Of a stretch of 64,000 nucleotides of DNA, positions 63,571 through 64,000 are shown one piece after another. How positions within the stretch are numbered: position 1 is the stretch's first letter; the number at the start of each line of letters is the position of its first letter. Position numbers and translations under genes: made by a program. Under the pieces are notes generated by a model. That model was not told the DNA's origin. It was given only the letters and a program-made list of their open reading frames with translations, and did no database searches. The stretch comes from Protaetiibacter mangrovi (GTDB taxonomy: Bacteria; Actinomycetota; Actinomycetes; Actinomycetales; Microbacteriaceae). The DNA lies in contig NZ_JANTHX010000007.1 of NCBI RefSeq assembly GCF_024752305.1, positions 693,441 through 757,440 of the forward strand, in the 5' to 3' direction.

Positions 63571-64000
63571 GTGCGCGGGTACACGGCGGATGAGGTGCGG
63601 GCGGCGGAGGCGCCGCTGCTCGCCGCCGGGGTGCCGCTCATGGCGCGCGCGGCCGCGGGGCTCGCCGACGCCGTCTCCGCCGAGCTGAGCGCGCGCGGCG
63701 TGCCCGTGCACGAGGCGCGGGTGCTGCTGTTCGTGGGGTCGGGCGACAACGGCGGCGACACCCTCCACGCCGGCGCCGTGCTCGCGGGGCGCGGCGCCGA
63801 CGTCGACTACGTGCCCCTCGGGTCCCGGGTGCATCGCGAGGGCGAGGTCGCCGCGCTCGCGGCGGGGGCGACCCGCATCGACGACGCCCCGCACGGACCC
63901 GAGTTCCTGGGGGCTGTCGCCGCGGCGGACGCGGTCCTCGACGGGATCGTCGGCATCGGCGCGACCGGCAGGCCCCGCGACCCGGCCGCGGCTGCGGTCG
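63571..64000 (+). CDS. nnr: NAD(P)H-hydrate epimerase / dehydratase Nnr (N-terminal part)
   Basis: The first 143 codons of an NAD(P)HX repair enzyme. The YjeF N-terminal epimerase domain is seen: YTADEVRAAEAPLLAAG at the start, the phosphate-binding FVGSGDNGGDTLHAGAVL and LDGIVGIGATGRPR with the catalytic Asp. Whether it continues into the C-terminal dehydratase domain lies beyond the window end. GTG at 63571 has CACAAT 6 nt before it. Confidence 0.9.
   Translation, partial: MRGYTADEVRAAEAPLLAAGVPLMARAAAGLADAVSAELSARGVPVHEARVLLFVGSGDNGGDTLHAGAVLAGRGADVDYVPLGSRVHREGEVAALAAGATRIDDAPHGPEFLGAVAAADAVLDGIVGIGATGRPRDPAAAAV

Overview
The window is high-GC actinobacterial chromosome around the replication origin, most likely from a member of the Microbacteriaceae (Micrococcales). 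Three things support this. The order dnaA-oriC-dnaN-gnd-recF-dciA-gyrB-gyrA-DUF3566-tRNA-Ile-tRNA-Ala is typical. The block ppiA-rhomboid-crgA-sortase-trpG/pabA-pknB-pknA-pbpA-rodA/ftsW-pstP-fhaB-fhaA matches the Mycobacterium origin region. The mismatch endonuclease NucS is also present. Genus and species cannot be read from the sequence alone.

Layout. 1-10142: replication and topology core with oriC between dnaA and dnaN, ending in tRNA-Ile. 10315-11262: a quinone-oxidoreductase-like gene. 11379-11454: tRNA-Ala. 11577-34038: an accessory carbohydrate island of 14 genes. It encodes a sulfatase, a GntR/FadR-type regulator, an ABC sugar importer without its own ATPase, an amidohydrolase lactonase, a large unrecognised protein, an RraA-family protein, an alpha/beta hydrolase, an aldo/keto reductase, a GH63-like enzyme, a GH38 alpha-mannosidase, a 1421-residue secreted beta-helix protein with carbohydrate-binding modules, an SGNH esterase, an FAH-family hydrolase and an SDR. 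34063-36021: amidase. 36156-41233: TPM-domain protein, cyclophilin, rhomboid-like protein, CrgA, class E sortase and glutamine amidotransferase. 41259-50024: the PknA/PknB growth and division operon on the minus strand. 50247-50333: tRNA-Leu. 50380-58045: a RimK-like ligase, a retropepsin-like protease, assorted genes and two surface proteins. 58100-62090: a lipoprotein, a rhodanese and a type III PKS phenolic-lipid operon whose PKS is frameshifted. 62101-64000: a HAD phosphatase, NucS and a partial Nnr.

The carbohydrate island reads as one regulon. Six copies of a partly palindromic site, CTATCG-N5-CGATAG, lie in the promoter regions of its transcription units. Three of them sit at the predicted transcription start just after a good -35/-10 pair. 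The GntR-type regulator inside the island is the obvious candidate for binding them. The catabolic enzymes fit a non-phosphorylative oxidation of a 6-deoxyhexose (L-fucose or L-rhamnose type): aldose dehydrogenase, lactonase, SDR and diketo-acid hydrolase. The acid-sugar dehydratase is not in the window.

Other points worth a second look: a perfect 41-bp tandem duplication that breaks the type III PKS; a cysteine-less chaplin-like repeat protein with an LAATG sorting signal together with a class E sortase; a tight cluster of three DnaA boxes 38 kb from oriC; three copies of AGACATGTCT at three promoters, including the divergent nucS/nnr pair; and at least thirteen genes whose -10 hexamer lies 6-7 nt before the start codon, as in leaderless transcripts.
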